From UBA5239 sp040394635 (GTDB lineage: Bacteria; Verrucomicrobiota; Lentisphaeria; Victivallales; Victivallaceae): a stretch of DNA of 64,000 bases. The stretch lies in contig JBEBRW010000022.1 in assembly GCA_040394635.1 (NCBI GenBank), forward strand, positions 1 through 64,000, given 5' to 3'. The notes beneath the pieces are model-generated. The model was not told the DNA's origin. It ran no database searches and saw nothing but the letters and a program-made list of their open reading frames with translations. Below, one piece after another: positions 62,901 through 64,000 of this stretch; the first letter of the stretch is position 1, and every line of letters starts with the position of its first letter. The position numbers were made by a program, and so were the translations under genes.

Positions 62901-64000
62901 GCGGAAGCAATCCGGTTGAACTCAACGGTACGATCAATGCCGGACAGAATGTTAGCTTCTCCAATGGCATCAACGTCACCAGCGACAGTGCGATTAACGC
63001 CGGCGGCAGTATCGGCTTCGGTACAAACGGCAGCATTAACGGCACCAACGGTGCCGATCTGAGCTTGAGCGCGGGAAGCGTGGTCAATGCCGCAGACGTC
63101 TCTATGGATGGTTCGCTGACGGTGAGCGGCGGCTTGAATGTCACCAACAACATCGACGGTGTCAAGAACCTGACCATCAATAATGGCGTGTTGAATGTTG
63201 GCGGATTTGCGGATGTCAAGGGCGATCTCAGTCTGAACGGCGCTTCCGGCGACTCGACGATCGAAGGCAGGTTGACGGTGGGCGGTGACTTGAATATCCG
63301 CAACGCCAACAACTTGAATGCCAAGAATGACACCAGTCTGAAGGGCAGCCTGAACATGGACAGCAACGCCGGATTCACCACTGGTGTACTATCTCTCGAT
63401 GGAGATAAACAGCAGGTCCTGAATGTGAGCGGCAATACCCATATTACCGAACTCGAAATGAACAATGTCATGGAGATGGCTATTCTCAATGGCGATTTGA
63501 CGGTTGATGAATTCACCTTCACCGAAGATCTCTATAAAGACGGCAGGTCGGTGTTGTTCAAGATCAATGACGGCTATTCGTTGCTGGTGACCGGAAACAA
63601 CGACGGCGGCATCTACAATGCCAACTGGAAACATTATTTTGTCACGGGTGATAATGCCTTGCTGAAGCAGATTGCTCAAGTCGGCGATGCGGATGGTCTG
63701 GAGTTCTGGGTCGGCAGCACCAAGGGCGCAAGCAGAGTGATTTTAAGCAATGGTCTTGTGGACAATACCATTTATGGTGTGAACTTCAAGGATACGATCA
63801 GCAATGGCAAGGACCCGATCCGCGGCAATCTGGCCGACACGGTTCAGGCTACCTGGAACATTCAGGGCGCCGGTAATTTCGATGTCGGCCTCGCCTGGGA
63901 TGAAGTCCTGAACGGTGGAAACTTCAATCCGACGAAAGCGGTTTACAACGTCTGGCAAGGCGGCAGGTGGAGCCAGGGTACTGCAGCGCTGCCGATTAGC
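38915..64000 (+). CDS. Giant surface protein (>=8,362 aa, 3' end outside window): LEPR-XLL-like N terminus, DUF4347 domains, beta-helix modules
   Basis: One frame without a stop for 8,362 codons, preceded by AAGGAG six bases before ATG. There is no classical signal peptide; the N terminus has QLEERVLFDGAA, like the LEPR-XLL motif that opens many giant exported proteins. Three DUF4347-like segments (about residues 104-232, 270-412, 676-835) follow, then repeated GGAIYN-type beta-helix modules of the choice-of-anchor-Q/polymorphic-membrane-protein kind, ten copies of a YxNL strand repeat, and an FHA-like region. I saw only three cysteines: C778, C799 and C2953. The C terminus (anchor or sorting signal) is not visible. 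Probable role: adhesion to a host or substrate. The leader terminator and a LacI-type operator suggest tight control. Confidence 0.9.
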   Translation, partial: MSRKKKIAEQSVENSELTAVSMFQLEERVLFDGAAVADIVAAEQQAQAEIEAQHEADAQENGVNQENSGAGPVDDGPGSLSDYLEVASSGNIAIQTALEASTQIKVLFVADVDRAEALASSAEEYNIIISFDPSSTTSAQLLDALNSALEGGKADAIGFMVDPATQGAMEAFSSEAGTEFWDGVNNALNAQGSIDLFGDADDTYVAENISASYDRNVTVNTMDNSGNWDQVQSFESDSAGLEDNVNLDDSLFEDDFLSSLDLLTDNPAESREVAFISRDTNNIEDILNGLGEDVDIVILDPSQDAIQQITDYLNDTTDVQYDTLHFFAPGSTDAFNFNGENISAADLADFSNELVSWRNTLTDHATINIYGGDMAATEGGRDFLDHLMAATGAEIEVSNAFAGLDMAFMPDYDLGNVNDSAAEVLDYAYNIQRGPNTYYVVNNADSGEGSLRWALEQANLSEGLDYIEFQLEDGSVIDINSSSLYITDSVIINSSSMNITINGSAMSDSLFVINDNDATTQITVEMNGLNMYGASGAGVESTLGGAIQNHEALTLNGVVIQNSEAQQGGAIWNDVNAKLVIESSKFMGNAALEGGAIYNNGGEVYINNSFFSNNTALNGAAIASVNTAEVKANLEIHDSIFDGNFNLSSTGTTIYSEGISLMTGIENINEIAPLELADGKNVVFINSSVFGKDTLIDQLGDNAEVVILEEGDALSQINAYLKGKTGYSAIHIISHGNEGYFQLGDYNIDQEFVETYADSFAGWGDALISGGDILLYGCSTAGNDAGKALIQSLAAITGCDVAASTNVTGGSGDWVLEYAIGAITAGSLGIVDYNYSLTNYTVNSARDVDPSSVGAGEITLRWALAQINNAGGTAGHSITFNYAAMGTNVIMLDPTLGALTINPGAASEVTISINGHLKAPVQYVPNDDPTKVVNPVNPVNLIIDGGAINGVGGTRVFDINNVKWVEMKNLTIQNGNSNVSTQADKTGGGMFIGDNAEVRLKGAVYFINNKAVSGGAIYNKGRLILESHNGSDDSSLESGITYFNHFQGNSSTLSGGAIFNEGSLSITHTDFNSNTAGVSGGAIYSQKEIEVTESLFGITYTPDPVLVSGGNTAGQHGGAIAIMGGGNSTFTNVTFLNNKATGNGGAVYATNTGDLNFVGTTYYKSYYLDYASRKAYGYTPVDIFYNDLDANTASQGGAIYMTSSGSLSISTYHDFDSNSATGSGGIAAGGAIYFASSPSGTSNLTISSGASFDNNSAYIANGTAMGGAVYFDGSSRGTINIGGSFDSNTAQVGTSLATNNALGGAVYVKNASSFNSSASFESNNAIAISGNVISATIDTKGGAVYIISEGILKTSVNLSAGSYVMNTANYGGAVYSEGAGNIQITGVVFAANSMNLNSATPKANLHGKGGALYLLNNGNVTMGAVAAIANFTAGVAGAGGLEGEGGGFLYIKNTTGEERSLTITNSIINNNFLLTGKVNGADVGGNEARNGSAIFADGLNVILANSSFSENTFSTLAANYLTYKISALIFNMQAGSGLYFINSNLIINSSSFDKNDGSGAPSYFSSTTNLHTIRMDGSSSYTFNAYNSLFNDKQQFKFNSGTSNITTSVLKNNVFTYYYTYNNTLSGFANLTGTGTIYAYRPDGSTYAIANTLDGNANIIGSTVNSNDLVQNLFVRSVNIDIMSLVSGGLARNATTIAKYSIALDSHNSIAYRYGLLGADPLNPTEIVEVRAGDVNYALNLALDVHGNVRTGLQIVTDSTDNAVYYGYYIPNGSSYKLVVLNEAGQPVSGKDDLFKAASMSIGAYEPNFYMTVTSTDGGGNTSSMSIIDALSQGVTLREAILWIDDFDYTAYESYANNAYQRNGFDEKRFVGFAKSLQGKTITLSNQIEISKNVIIGSIKGFAMDYLYYGVNEADRVYFGNDMSAVQQGTAERVKVSGNDTHRIFYIASGSNVAINNLTLTNGNANYPYAVSGTRGDGGAIYNAGNLQTYNVEILNSTATGTYTYSAYGRGGGIYNAAGATLELYDTTISNNSALLINYKDDKVSHLTTDAQALGGGIYNAGTLLLVRSNVSYNKVGIQSGSGQWIATDSAMHGAGIYQAGGSLVIANSTIAANRIDTGNYRTVANKKVWAFGTGSALYAVNGTINIYSSTITQNQTVVDDNTFADVYKVLDYKATADGLPPFQGYYLVDPVTNEERFVSFVDDLRTPTAPPASPPYTPAPPTDYINQTRAEQEQRLAWAQDLYAAVVINNSAAKLVISNSVVANNFLNTVTGSTTVLRDVYTAAGTNGAPAPASATYQNGYNAIGYYNTSLPDAVPTDKNAPNAIDPGIKFGDYNGNILGINGSIAELNLSTDMGFFGGMTKSYRVLDGSKLIEKGFDLGSVITNAKYGLDVDQRHNTRVGSIYSVNNIGAYAMLTEDVTVNSDQDSLVLNDGWNFDGNQGGWTSDTTTVREAFFWADAGTSIEVKPNEEVWLNYGVVKYAYEQGQDSTIYIRTSVTFSGFFTLLSTGEQGIMTLDAQGKSRVFYIDNRVSQGASARARVAISNLNMTNGSGGTQSGGAIYSAEHLDLNTITVTNSKADKRGGGIYMEGGNLTINYNTTGDAKDILQMNKFSGNKAGTTGGAIDTTGGGTLAMIDNTEFSGNSAGTNGGALYLVGISDTVEIKDSSFSGNKAGLNGGSIYADTVGSLKINYSSIANSNAVSSGGGLYLLGTPLSMINSTISNNVAGPTQTSESGAGLGGGIYTNGNLTFEFVTLANNAAVTSGGGIYQTGGILKADYSIIAQNWRGKDSTPLVTNPTAKPIMDDYVGSGTSSVNLKYSVFGEFGTASTAGQGNIGVVLYQDASNNWVVGKSSATDLLDLAYTADFNGGNTLTVKVGNKTFLDDDTFAPIPPPTQPDDQRHVSRTDLLPPVTGVVPPITIGAYQRREIVYYFVANDPEADGITYLATNTANWCTVESGIGGSWLSDDPLFTFKSPAYADYRFIIGDTRNVTATVDTSDPDGWIVSDKHSVEVRGQGTLNIEHNTSIVVTILSGGVMNVSGGTFYSYGTKIGNSGTITFTGTSTVGAGVSIRQNTNATLEIGVSNSSGGEFTGGWKTFSVEQAQPNNGNKVIYSANAEQRIYATEYSNLVLTGGSNTARKIYNGDLTTVNLTFTNTSGSYSSLAINGDINLVKDAANAPLGAFVAGQGTVIFTGGTANTGPAQNINALNGNYYNVIVEGKNVVLADNVFVDNNLTIASSTGVLHAGNKTLTVGGNWTNNNIFDAGTGKVIFNKNGAVEQKIEGTLVGSSGSTYGAFNELEFSGTAVKSVTSVLQANNITVMASTEVKASQSVVANTLDAKNNSKVTISGDAYITTTTLGNTVTYAVIGNVTGTALTSGTGTSISVGDGTHVSNVTMTDLTFGANNTVNITGKVTVANNLNVLNGTSGLLNVDGAITVTNGMTVGAGNKFTANNTVRVGTLTVNGDLYLPYSPNPMTQILTITSAAQVVNGTGTVHYTGGNQLIAPLQYYNLRATGSGTKYVGTSGTGNLSTVNDFTVEGSTNVMAGKVNVGRDLVFSTGTLSLNGGGTNILSVGREFKAGTGTVVYNGSSVQEIANLAKNGYTNAYWNLVATGGNKTTGALEFQNDFRIGNVTVTAVSVSGVGTTGNRRLIFKQDDLATDSTGRLELSGQDGLTNIQSIDVGKSTIVYNRLGGDQTVATVDYWNLEFIGSGTRTATGNVTVLNSLYVLASVDGTPDGDGKDLMITVKISGDLNVNTLGTGAGNVGVGTNFTTSTGGTAELFVTGNAAINGQLRIVEGGHFSGKDITLGGLNMNGFSQLSVQGKLNVARDNARINDATSTVIYNGTGANGNQDITALNYRTLVTAGTGVKTWAKDSAGVYGNILQQLIIKNDSTFKTETYMQSGGSGGQNRLEHLTIENNGRLYLAGVDPAGSGKAIGAIGTLIFEKGAIITYGGSADQTVGNWVDTSDAKNTNADLKFEFADSGKKTYNGNFSVGELHILGTSGVVGVVTGNLTVNGISGGPAKLTFVGNGELQLAGNLTTPENMDLTFDAGSGTMHYNSDTAWQVVNNLIYHNLKISNANKLLANNKFTTVSNEFIFANHASLLIQGKDLSINTVIGDSGRDNQYFIFNDTTLNSGGRLTFSLANNADRTIIGGSGNQASSYWNNMWFKNESGSTAQVYLNVGKLGTPPDGWGLNPETFIKQSFNLSGIPYWDFSFNVTDTNAAGANYSDYFKAMYYDWYRMSGWYAVEDYMEIWSSGTYRVGTVDIKNLLKPGDEPLIVTNTNDYSYYIDPATGSMDSRIGTLRFAIEYSNITNGLQKVTFATDFDLNVDNINPGNTIYLEGTGLKITDDLVIEGPGFERVTISGAHLLDGSRLITIVENVGVELDGLTLSDNYGGGILNYGSLVMDDVVIQRMGYVTIGSQMYTNDYLSGSGLYNAAGASVYGNKVRFYENYGAAGVAIFNESGYANPNYVPASGNTPAVGTPYIAGGAAKFENLVVENNYSSYINGEAYGAIFNGIKASMTIMNASISQNDDIGIVNGGSFYGYNMTIFGNSDYGFHNGLSYVDDPDQVVHGDAYVENSTVAYNWRSWSGKTVIVQNTIWQEDDGINARLDDYRTGATVAMVDVFGNAADIDFGDHGGWVSTLAFRSDITAATLAKLASSTDGATKFDARGYLVNGSRDYGAYEYNAYVAFNQTRPEENQNFYTNIDDAIKAARAGEVIELVNSRILIDGEIVINKDLMIVGHGEGNTVLDNIGNGRIFRIDNNDPDSQIMVGLQGMSLIGNASITVTANGGGGLIYNNGENLVLNQMTLKYGNASNGGALYNNGGNVVIIQSTFFGNKATQNGGAIYNAGAGMIDMTTTTISNNEAKVNGGGIYSANNGILTIDSSTVDYNTAGGNGGGLYLDFNRFTATNLTVAYNQSTSTTNGLGSGIYGSGDWVLTNVTVAYNYTDTIGGAGLYFTSGAFNMSNGLFAYNYFTYNNVDYSRSLYFDGSIPEENILIYDSLTSESGIGYSIFGSGKLKDNGGWVRTLAISSDFSYDSESRGNKSGAPESDARGYLVGSTIYRGAYQYHGLLGRLTYRENGASTDTVVDIYDLSQVSISLNSATVISDAVLQLVNSRILVHDIDFGMWTNNPADGHKYASQNIIVYGHAEGGTVISAGKMGALFTVSSNFYQASGSTSNTGVFGTLTFDRVTLRDGISWNGPVMSYKYIDTRTVKEATGSVVFKDSQLLNNVAFGNGGAIYLGTRASTIAGISVQINTSTIANNIALGSGGAIYAAQAVTINTSTIAYNTALGNGGAIAIVEGAGDTKGSAVISNSTISFNTANSLGGGIYNDNALTMNGTILGKNRSTETPYSNTYYGWDYHATSRQGVTVNNGRDNIVEHQNGYRTALDTQGNAQYFALLSTEKSGGEVVNYFSVTDLYQTGYVADNGGWGGTIELSRNSYAKNKLGQSGTDQRGYGYNEVRDIGAFEGGGTFASVVVNGATRYFSNLQAAINAAGNGGTVTVSAVRIKAHDINITQNVTVKVDADAGSARVRGKQLFIDAGHFGRVFSNASSKTFTLYDTYMYNGVSMAASGSSGMISGGNGGLIFNNGTMNLVNVSGTNSFAQTSGGAIYSTGSLTISANGDRALLNTTFENNNAGFSGGAIYAAGSLVLKGLASREAPSSGQALYFRYNRAENGGAIYLEGASLDAADVYMIGNMSSRDGGALYVKASGDNSIKFDKSTLTYNGAMNNGGAIYQAGGTLYIGDSFLDENMAFVSGGALYGDSILSTSLVTRSTDGEHDLKRYTRFLNNHAMSGNGGAVYLLNPTIVDIYAEKLPESIYFESNYSYQGNGGAIYINGDATRTTVAIHDQGDFKDNHAVNGGALYIENVKRVDIYQNVEFYDNNTYRDTWQYYPEGSGGAIYLSSVGEFHINAYDIDPTTKPGNVSIYRNDAGEQGGGIYAKNVGVIAIRDLELGNNTTRYGEGGGIYVEGNTTAISIIDADIYANYTGATSSGIVDRTIVGGALYVKAVNAVINISNSGFDANSAGNGSAIYIDQAKSMEIVSTSFGNQLGNAIYVNSLSNGLILNFVTFGYNNAKNYTASTASALHYVSGSLIVSNSIFYEEFGSTPVFLENGVNVVKSNNNIFYRSEYYKLNNSGSLFGAVNGTIEAYRWNEASGESAFVRDANGNIIGKNSTGTDAFIKDNLYLSNDMAYHGNLLSRSLAIEARDSIAIHYIYRGVETAAGSADVAVHYDQRGNLRTGISVIETFFYYENGKMYVVTRNSQQLGFASQTEYTGSDPIEGYSGVVYRKDANGWYVEFEGAYAGHLVGAQQLASVEVKVHYEFYRPNSAYASGWEKVTVRDGEPVEYTEASISDINKVGAITVSIGAFEANFYMVVTTNEDDRLNPEWYIKPEGSTWHDLDAALTGTWGDPVGVTLREAIYWIDNYSIVNRDYLNADGKTLYDANGNPLWDSTNSSNRFIIDGNRYIKFTDDVVYGGRNVFTITEGTSGSFEINHKDITIGMVNGLFGWEEFKADNTFQSQESEYRITINGSNETRLFTVSTRYDTHRDNVDKHLWISNLTLNNITLTNGYTDATIKLHNDGTGGKGGAIYNYGVVTLNNVLIKDSVASNKADTAGASSYTGMGGAIYNAYVVDYETGMTMRGELYMYDSTIENNTARATDHEAKTTTAGQGGGIYNAGIMEIYRSAIIGNTAEGFGLVKTESRYKADDFSTGLGGGLYLIAGSAKIVASTITQNNQMMNGTGPGNVINSQTGVAFRMDGGSLVLDGNTIAYNHVTKYESGGSSYAISILGGSNVSMTNNIIAENLTEGSAPQRKDLYSSVNIHGGNNIIGWRDGGRFIFDPGYDGNIVGDIGTGLVDKLFMASEDNLKYNGGMTRNYRIGAGSVAINGARYADGSFDQRNLTAGKQQNRNTIGAYELLTYVETESSQVDQALTSTGITYDYGFFMDDNGVVQQGRFGWNHNLRNALYLADEGATVEIKIIEGSEVFKLAEGAGALQVFNSVRVTAYDPNGGDLRLTIDASDGNGAGQASRAFIIDDADADVPSSVVINATLEGFNIVNTAADGDGGAIMVVGNLTLIDMSISNSTATGNGGAVFTTGKLTVNNVSIEDVSAEGNGGAIYINAGELNANKLTITNASAANGGGIYMNNSVGVVITNSLIQGAIATTGNGGALFIAGGQANISGTSFINNTAAADGGSIYFRGNSLSLDGVAIGNTPGNEALVNANRGGGVFMVSGNLNMLNTTIANNNAATKGGGIYFATINGTINMNFSTIANNTAKDVNSGGGIYTEYYTNFNVTNSIIVGNWSGNNRNEIQANSNYSLSTFSRNVIGITNLNGINPDNNYVMDLSSDYSWLDGYMTAFKGTWVVMMGDDSPAKGFVPNSGDVEYDQAGQGRPRQGATAGAYEMTPTPVYSDVYKFVGDESDHGKDNIYIATQWQKYDSVNDKWITVDSIDFSGSGKIFIFDTNYTIKENWTVGENNKVVLNWDGATKDVTVTVSNSSVTAQFEVNGTSTLVLSVATTNVALLSMSAGSTVMYTADEKQTVLAAKNGSAYGTLVLKGGAKITEDSNTKGITVRNELQLNNASLTVVNGSLTVNGNLSSNGGSLDVKNGSITAQRITDSKVTFGNVSASSNVTLNGSGTDFVVNGSVKATGGDIAINGKSVTVGSGVTAGGAVTMTGTNGIAVNAGGVNAGGNIALTGNGISVVGNVKSTGGSVDVNAGSGDVRLTNGSIYGSSAAKITGSSLILNNYAVGSASTGSNLNIANSINAVGGKSTIYDFTGNGIKDNRGPSVSISNDAILTYNVGNTDASLGMDNNSMFNLMAIDNDFGTFNVVTTGTGDIYMNELKGETLNAARFNGGLGIDGYNVRVVGENDFANSNINLSINARNWFELGNQFIVENDLEINKVKIVDSGAALISKSGSVKVTESVVSENSNYDFTITAATDAQLGSVSNIRDLTVTAGNNIVLKNNQGEALVIDVGGNAKFDSGSNPVELNGTINAGQNVSFSNGINVTSDSAINAGGSIGFGTNGSINGTNGADLSLSAGSVVNAADVSMDGSLTVSGGLNVTNNIDGVKNLTINNGVLNVGGFADVKGDLSLNGASGDSTIEGRLTVGGDLNIRNANNLNAKNDTSLKGSLNMDSNAGFTTGVLSLDGDKQQVLNVSGNTHITELEMNNVMEMAILNGDLTVDEFTFTEDLYKDGRSVLFKINDGYSLLVTGNNDGGIYNANWKHYFVTGDNALLKQIAQVGDADGLEFWVGSTKGASRVILSNGLVDNTIYGVNFKDTISNGKDPIRGNLADTVQATWNIQGAGNFDVGLAWDEVLNGGNFNPTKAVYNVWQGGRWSQGTAALPIS
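38981..39019 (+). other. LEPR-XLL-like motif (residues 23-35)
   Basis: FQLEERVLFDGAA matches the pattern L-E-x-R-x-L-F-D-G-A seen near the N terminus of large exported proteins, often just before DUF4347. The Pro of LEPR is Glu here. Confidence 0.7.
39224..39610 (+). other. Degenerate DUF4347-like segment A (residues about 104-232)
   Basis: IKVLFVADVD opens like the other copies. Where the intact copy has IHIISHG this one has IGFMVDP (catalytic His replaced by D162), and where it has LLYGC this one has DLFGD (Cys replaced by D199). It is an inactive relic or a structural copy. Confidence 0.5.
39722..40150 (+). other. Degenerate DUF4347 domain B (residues about 270-412)
   Basis: REVAFISRDTNN, VDIVILDPSQDAIQQITDYL, LHFFAPG and INIYGGDMA follow the DUF4347 order. 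The His position is P329 and the Cys position is G372, so the dyad is lost while the fold pattern remains. Confidence 0.7.
40229..40905 (+). other. Beta-helix module 1, between DUF4347 copies B and C
   Basis: The header YYVVNNADSGEGSLRWALEQ is followed by four GGAI/GAAI coils (LGGAIQN, QGGAIWN, EGGAIYN, NGAAIAS). It lacks the G-A-Y-E terminator that ends most other modules and leads straight into DUF4347 copy C. Confidence 0.65.
40940..41419 (+). other. Intact DUF4347 domain C (residues about 676-835)
   Basis: NVVFINSSVFGKDTLIDQL, AEVVILEEGDALSQINAYL, AIHIISHGNEG (H735) and GDILLYGCSTAGNDAG (C778), ending GDWVLEYAIG. DUF4347 is placed in the caspase-like peptidase clan; the S-H-G and Y-G-C motifs match its His/Cys dyad. 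It may cut the protein itself during export, or another surface protein. Confidence 0.75.
41431..44332 (+). other. Beta-helix module 2 (choice-of-anchor-Q-like)
   Basis: Begins YTVNSARDVDPSS and ITLRWALAQINN, has about a dozen GGAIY/GGAVY coils, and ends MSIGAYEPNFYM. The middle (about 43.4-44.2 kb) is AT-richer than the flanks. Its tail (about 43.86-44.33 kb) is paralogous to the tail of module 8. Confidence 0.75.
44416..47685 (+). other. Beta-helix modules 3 and 4
   Basis: Module 3 starts VTLREAILWIDD and ends NIGAYAMLTED near 46.15 kb. A Pro-rich linker (TAPPASPPYTPAPPTD) lies near 45.54-45.59 kb. Module 4 starts TTTVREAFFWADAG near 46.26 kb, has about eight GGxI/GGxL coils with FSGN(K/S)AG spacing, and ends TIGAYQRREIVYYF. 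Confidence 0.7.
47690..51700 (+). repeat. Autotransporter-like strand-repeat block (nine G-T-V-x-Y ... Y-x-N-L units)
   Basis: Nine units of about 45-55 residues share [GS]T[VI]x[FY]xG...Q, then Y[WYR]NL, then GxGxK. They start near 48.23, 48.47, 48.71, 49.38, 49.65, 49.96, 50.42, 50.75 and 51.07 kb. A tenth unit lies apart at about 61.53-61.69 kb. No GGAIY coils occur in this block. Confidence 0.75.
51801..55332 (+). other. Beta-helix modules 5, 6 and 7
   Basis: Module 5: IGTLRFAIEYSN to DYGAYEYNAYVAFN (52.97 kb). Module 6: FYTNIDDAIKAARAGEVIEL to YRGAYQYHG (54.13 kb). Module 7: ISDAVLQLVNSRILVHD to DIGAFEGGG (55.33 kb). Modules 6 and 7 share LVNSRILV/I and VGHGEG/VYGHAEG, which marks a tandem duplication. 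Confidence 0.7.
55386..58050 (+). other. Beta-helix module 8
   Basis: Header YFSNLQAAINAAGNGGTVTV, then about 15 GGAIY/GGALY coils with few gaps, ending VSIGAFEANFYM. It is the densest coil run in the protein. Its tail pairs with the tail of module 2. Confidence 0.75.
58168..61161 (+). other. Beta-helix modules 9 and 10
   Basis: Module 9: VTLREAIYWIDNYS to IGAYELLTYVETES (59.69 kb), paralogous to module 3 in order and content. Module 10: WNHNLRNALYLADEG to AGAYEMTPTPVYSD (61.16 kb), with coils at about 24-residue spacing (DGDGGAI, GNGGAV, GNGGAI, ANGGGI). Confidence 0.72.
61190..64000 (+). other. FHA-like C-proximal repeat region, continues past window
   Basis: Short strands such as VNGSLTVNGNLSSNGGSL, GGDIAINGKSVTVGSG and INAGQNVSFSNGINV repeat every 18-25 residues, like filamentous-haemagglutinin-type beta-helices. 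The last part (AVYNVWQGGRWSQG) may begin a different domain. No stop is reached. Confidence 0.7.

Overview
The window looks like chromosomal DNA of a Lentisphaerota bacterium (Victivallis/Lentisphaera type). The evidence is five H-X9-DG 'processing-associated' pseudopilins, many very large secreted glycan-active proteins without an obvious classical family, many LacI/ROK/GntR regulators, and moderately high GC. This placement is inference from gene content; there is no rRNA or tRNA gene in the window.

Layout. 1-455 holds a MITE-like inverted-repeat element. 0.4-11.7 kb is a housekeeping region: folD, an EEP-fold hydrolase, two small membrane proteins, then a tight run of U32 peptidase (TrhP-like), DUF2339 membrane protein, ROK regulator and homocysteine methyltransferase/MTHFR fusion, then a nitroreductase. 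11.8-38.5 kb is an accessory glycan-degradation region. It contains five cassettes, each joining a transcription regulator (LacI, ROK or GntR), one H-X9-DG pseudopilin and one secreted hydrolase, beta-helix or chitinase-like protein. Among them sit a TolC-like lipoprotein and an operon of FadR-type regulator, DapA/NAL-type lyase and two paralogous Cys-rich proteins. 38.9-64.0 kb is one open reading frame of at least 8,362 codons that runs off the window.

The giant protein starts with a LEPR-XLL-like motif. It then carries three DUF4347-type (caspase-like clan) segments, of which only the third keeps the His/Cys dyad. The rest is a long series of GGAIY beta-helix modules, most beginning with an S/T-LR-A-I header and ending in G-A-Y/F-E, plus two blocks of autotransporter/FHA-like strand repeats.

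Regulation is unusually readable. Several regulator genes have near-consensus promoters (TTGACA/TATAAT) with perfect palindromes at the start site, which suggests autorepression. The palindrome core TAATCGATTA at the LacI-type gene near 35.2 kb recurs about 300 bp upstream of the giant gene. The giant gene also has an intrinsic-terminator hairpin with a T8 tract between its best promoter and its Shine-Dalgarno, so its expression probably depends on readthrough.

How it fits together (inference): each cassette senses one glycan, represses its own operon, and makes one pseudopilin and one exported enzyme. The one-to-one pairing suggests that the pseudopilin has a job in exporting, displaying or positioning its neighbouring enzyme. 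The giant adhesin may hold the cell on the same substrate.
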